NCBI GenBank assembly: GCA_012514595.1
Contig: JAAYZZ010000123.1
Span: 1-6,751, forward strand
Length of the DNA: 6,751 nt
Source: Elusimicrobiota bacterium
GTDB taxonomy: Bacteria > Omnitrophota > Gorgyraeia > Zapsychrales > Fredricksoniimonadaceae
Reading direction: 5' to 3'
Below, piece by piece: positions 4,784 to 6,751 of this stretch. A program made the position numbers and the translations under genes. Position 1 is the first letter of the stretch. Each line of letters begins with the position of its first letter. The notes beneath the pieces were generated by a model. That model did not search any database. It was not told where the DNA came from and was given only the letters and a program-made list of their open reading frames with translations.

Positions 4784-5674
4784 TCATCCCCTCGGATGGA
4801 ATTGTTTATGGATCGTTCTCAATCTCTCCCTGTCCACGTGCGTATAGATCTGGGTCGTCGAAATATCCGCATGCCCCAGCATTTCCTGAACACTCCTCAG
4901 ATCCGCGCCATGCTCCAGAAGATGTGTGGCAAAGGTGTGCCGGAGCGTATGCGGCTTGATGGTCTTTTTGATCCCTGCCTTCGCGGCATAGGCCTTGATG
5001 ATCTTCCACAGGGCCTGGCGCGTAAGCGGCGTCCCCAGACGGCTCAAAAAAAGAGCGGAGGACGCCCGCCCCCCCAACAGCCGCGCGCGCGCCTTTTGAA
5101 GATACCTCTCCAGGGCTTCCCGCGCCCCTTTCCCGACGGGGATGATCCGTTCCTTGCTGCCCTTTCCGAGACAACGGACAAAACCCACCTGGAGGTTCAC
5201 GCTCTCCAGAGACAACCCCGCCAGTTCCGAGACACGAAGACCGCTGGCATAGAACAACTCCAGCATGGCCCTGTCGCGGACCGCCTGGGCGTCCCGCCCT
5301 CCGGCCAACGAGATCATCTGCTCGACCTCGGCCTGGGTGAGGACATCCGGGACCCTTTTCCACAACTTAGGCGTATCGACAAGATCCGTCGGGTCCTCGA
5401 CAACAATATTCTCCCGCACCAGGAACCGGTGGAACATCCTCACCGCGGCGAGCGAACGACAGATCGAGGAAGAAGAAAGCCCTCCCTTCTTCTGCTGCTG
5501 CATGTAAGAGGTCACATGCTCCCGTCGGACCACTGAGGGATCCTTCAAATGACAATGTCCCTCGAGATACCGGACATACGCCGAAAGGTCCCGACGATAC
5601 GCCAGAAGGGAATTCTTGGCCAACCCCCTCTCGACCGCAAGATAGTTCAAGAAATCCTCAACAAGCGCCTTCAT
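4784..5674 (-). CDS. xerD: XerD-type tyrosine recombinase
   Basis: This 296-residue protein has the length of XerC/XerD site-specific recombinases, which resolve chromosome dimers at dif sites near the replication terminus. The N-terminal SAM-like DNA-binding domain occupies about residues 1-90. The catalytic domain holds the full active-site set: R147 (in ASGLR), K171 (in GKGSK), H242 and R245 (in HTLRH), H268 (in LGH) and nucleophile Y277 (in QIYTH). The end, with ERLRTIHKQFHPRG, resembles XerD more than XerC. The start ATG overlaps the stop of the upstream lipoprotein gene (ATGA, 4 bases), which suggests translational coupling. Nothing around it suggests an integrase of a mobile element: neighbours are housekeeping genes in the same operon, and no attachment-site repeats or phage genes are seen. 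Whether it acts with a separate XerC or alone cannot be told here. Confidence 0.9.
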   Translation of the reverse strand: MKALVEDFLNYLAVERGLAKNSLLAYRRDLSAYVRYLEGHCHLKDPSVVRREHVTSYMQQQKKGGLSSSSICRSLAAVRMFHRFLVRENIVVEDPTDLVDTPKLWKRVPDVLTQAEVEQMISLAGGRDAQAVRDRAMLELFYASGLRVSELAGLSLESVNLQVGFVRCLGKGSKERIIPVGKGAREALERYLQKARARLLGGRASSALFLSRLGTPLTRQALWKIIKAYAAKAGIKKTIKPHTLRHTFATHLLEHGADLRSVQEMLGHADISTTQIYTHVDRERLRTIHKQFHPRG

Positions 5675-6204
5675 GGCTGCGGGAGGATCCCCTCCAGGAC
5701 CATTTTGGGACGGAACTTTCCCCGGATATCCCTCTGGATCCGTTTCACGTCGAGACGCACGATATCATAACGGCGCAAAGAGACAGGCTTGTCATAGGCC
5801 CCGGCCACCGCATCGATCTGCCCGGCGATCTGTAAAAGCTCGGCCTGGAGTTCGCCGAGCAGAAGACCGGCCATTCCTCTCACATGGGCCGCGATCTGGG
5901 CCAAGAAATACTTCGCCTGTTTATCCGCCCCCTGCGGATCCAGAAGCGCCCGATCGAGGTCCTTGAAATACGCACTGACCATCGTGTAGTGGTCCTGGTA
6001 GGCCTGCGCCGGCGTCTTTTCGATACGCGCATACTCGACAGGCTCCAGAACAGGAATGAACTCCTCGACGGTGGATTTTACCTTCTTCTTGCGAACGAAC
6101 TTCTTCCGGAAGGACGCGCATCCGGAGAAGACACTCGCAAGCATCAGAAAAACGATCCCCCCGATCAGGATCCGCAGAAAACCCTTTCTCTCAACCTTGA
6201 CCAT
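5671..6204 (-). CDS. Small predicted lipoprotein of unknown function
   Basis: I do not recognise this family. From the ATG at 6204 the protein has 177 residues: a short basic N-terminus, a hydrophobic stretch (about 12-26) and a lipobox FSGC with Cys29 as the lipidation site. Ala at the next position, rather than Asp, would favour outer-membrane sorting by the E. coli rule. A lysine-rich stretch (33-43) follows, then a mostly helical domain with a hydrophobic, Leu/Ala-rich centre (about 97-136) and a basic C-terminal part (about 143-168). No catalytic motif is visible. The ATG has AGGAG about 8 bases upstream and overlaps the ligA end by 14 bases; an earlier in-frame codon at 6300 would bury the signal and lies deep within ligA. 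Its stop overlaps the xerD start by 4 bases. It is tightly placed between ligA and xerD, which says co-expression but not function. Confidence 0.8.
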   Translation of the reverse strand: MVKVERKGFLRILIGGIVFLMLASVFSGCASFRKKFVRKKKVKSTVEEFIPVLEPVEYARIEKTPAQAYQDHYTMVSAYFKDLDRALLDPQGADKQAKYFLAQIAAHVRGMAGLLLGELQAELLQIAGQIDAVAGAYDKPVSLRRYDIVRLDVKRIQRDIRGKFRPKMVLEGILPQP

Positions 6205-6751
6205 AGACCATCTCCTCGAACTCTTTTTGCGTGATGACCCGGACCCCCAGGGCCAGGGCCTTCTGATATTTCGATCCACCCCCCTGCCGCCCCTTGACAA
6301 GAACGGTGGTCTTCTGCGTCACTCCCGTCCCGACCTCTGCGCCCCTCTCCCGGACGAGGGCAGCGGCCTGTGAACGCGGCAGCCCCTCCATCTCACCGGT
6401 AAAGACAAAAACCTGGCCAGCCAAACGCCCCTCGGAGGCACGATCCGCCCCGCGCATGTTGACCCCTGCCTCCCGCAACCGGACGATCACCTCCCGAACT
6501 TCCTTCTGCGCAAAGAACCGGACAAGACCATCCGCGCTCACAACCCCGATCTCGGGAACTGTCATCACCTCTTCACGCGAAGCGCCCATCAGGGCCTCCA
6601 TCGTCCGGAATTTTTCTGCCAGATTCTGGGCCGCACGCTCGCCGATATTTGCGATCCCCAGGGCAAAAATGAGCCGCGACAAAGGACGCGCCTTGCTCTC
6701 CTGGATCGCCCGAAGAAGATTGTCCGCCTTCTTCTGCGCAAAGAGAGGAAC
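6191..6751 (-). CDS. ligA: NAD-dependent DNA ligase LigA, C-terminal part (5' end beyond window)
   Basis: The frame is open to the right edge and gives the last 186 residues of a protein normally near 670. LigA seals nicks in DNA during replication and repair using NAD. The fragment reads directly into the family pattern: ADNLLRAIQESKARPLSRL (9-27), LGIANIGERAAQNLAEKF (31-48, a helix-hairpin-helix stretch), VPEIGVVSADGLVRFF (65-80, second one), then a BRCT domain (about 109-182) with FVFTGEM, TQKTTVLV, GGSKYQKALALGV and the closing EEM. The adenylation and OB domains lie outside the window. The last codons overlap the lipoprotein gene by 14 bases. The in-frame TTG at 6682 is internal, not a start. 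Confidence 0.96.
   Translation of the reverse strand, partial: VPLFAQKKADNLLRAIQESKARPLSRLIFALGIANIGERAAQNLAEKFRTMEALMGASREEVMTVPEIGVVSADGLVRFFAQKEVREVIVRLREAGVNMRGADRASEGRLAGQVFVFTGEMEGLPRSQAAALVRERGAEVGTGVTQKTTVLVKGRQGGGSKYQKALALGVRVITQKEFEEMVYGQG

Noticed and set aside
3862..4959. Long open frame on the plus strand opposite the tRNA nucleotidyltransferase, 365 codons
   Set aside because: It is an antisense shadow of a gene with all catalytic motifs, and has no convincing ribosome binding site or protein family features. The plus-strand frame 4640-5536 opposite xerD is rejected for the same reason.
4784..5674. Tyrosine recombinase as a sign of an integrated element
   Set aside because: Its length, motifs and C-terminus match XerD, it is coupled to housekeeping neighbours, and no flanking repeats, tRNA target or cargo genes are seen.
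6205..6300. Longer N-terminus for the lipoprotein from codon 6300
   Set aside because: It would bury the signal peptide behind 32 Arg/Ser/Gly-rich residues that are a shadow of ligA; the ATG at 6204 has a good ribosome binding site.

Overview
This window is a compact bacterial housekeeping region. Every gene I can support lies on the minus strand, so it reads from base 6751 down to base 1. The DNA is moderately GC-rich, genes touch or overlap, and ribosome binding sites are clear Shine-Dalgarno sequences. A lipoprotein signal and a dimer-resolution recombinase fit a diderm bacterium with a circular chromosome. The mix of genes and the short forms of TruB and the tRNA nucleotidyltransferase would suit a deep-branching candidate phylum such as Omnitrophota, but this is a low-confidence impression and the sequence alone does not prove it.

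Layout in transcription order. (1) 6751-6191: C-terminal part of NAD-dependent DNA ligase (ligA), cut by the window edge. (2) 6204-5671: a small unrecognised lipoprotein. (3) 5674-4784: XerD-type tyrosine recombinase. (4) 4782-3802: short class II tRNA nucleotidyltransferase (CCA- or A-adding). (5) 3786-3409: rbfA. (6) 3428-2472: DHH/DHHA1 phosphoesterase of the NrnA family. (7) 2472-1810: truB without a PUA domain. (8) 1841-879: ribF. These eight genes overlap or are at most 15 bases apart, so they probably form one transcript with much translational coupling. The rbfA-nrnA-truB-ribF order is the familiar tail of the nusA-infB operon, but here infB is not directly upstream: ligA, a lipoprotein, xerD and a tRNA nucleotidyltransferase take its place.

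Between ribF and mraZ lie 306 non-coding bases (573-878). They hold a near-perfect sigma70-type promoter (TTGACA, 17 bp, TATACT), a 16-bp dyad over its -35 box, three GTGG boxes exactly 10 bp apart just downstream of the predicted start (a classic MraZ operator), and further short repeats upstream. This promoter drives mraZ (572-135), the self-regulating repressor of the division and cell-wall cluster. After a 30-bp gap mraZ is followed by the start of a cysteine-rich reading frame (104-1, cut by the left edge), not by the start of rsmH, which usually comes next.

The window joins two modules: RNA and ribosome maturation, DNA joining and chromosome resolution, and flavin cofactor synthesis in the long operon, then the start of a MraZ-controlled unit. 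I see no mobile element, CRISPR array, tRNA or rRNA. I do not see a new biological system here. The most interesting points are the densely marked mraZ promoter, the very AT-rich stretch with changed motifs inside ribF, the unknown cysteine-rich gene after mraZ, the ligA-xerD lipoprotein, and the high density of GATC sites.
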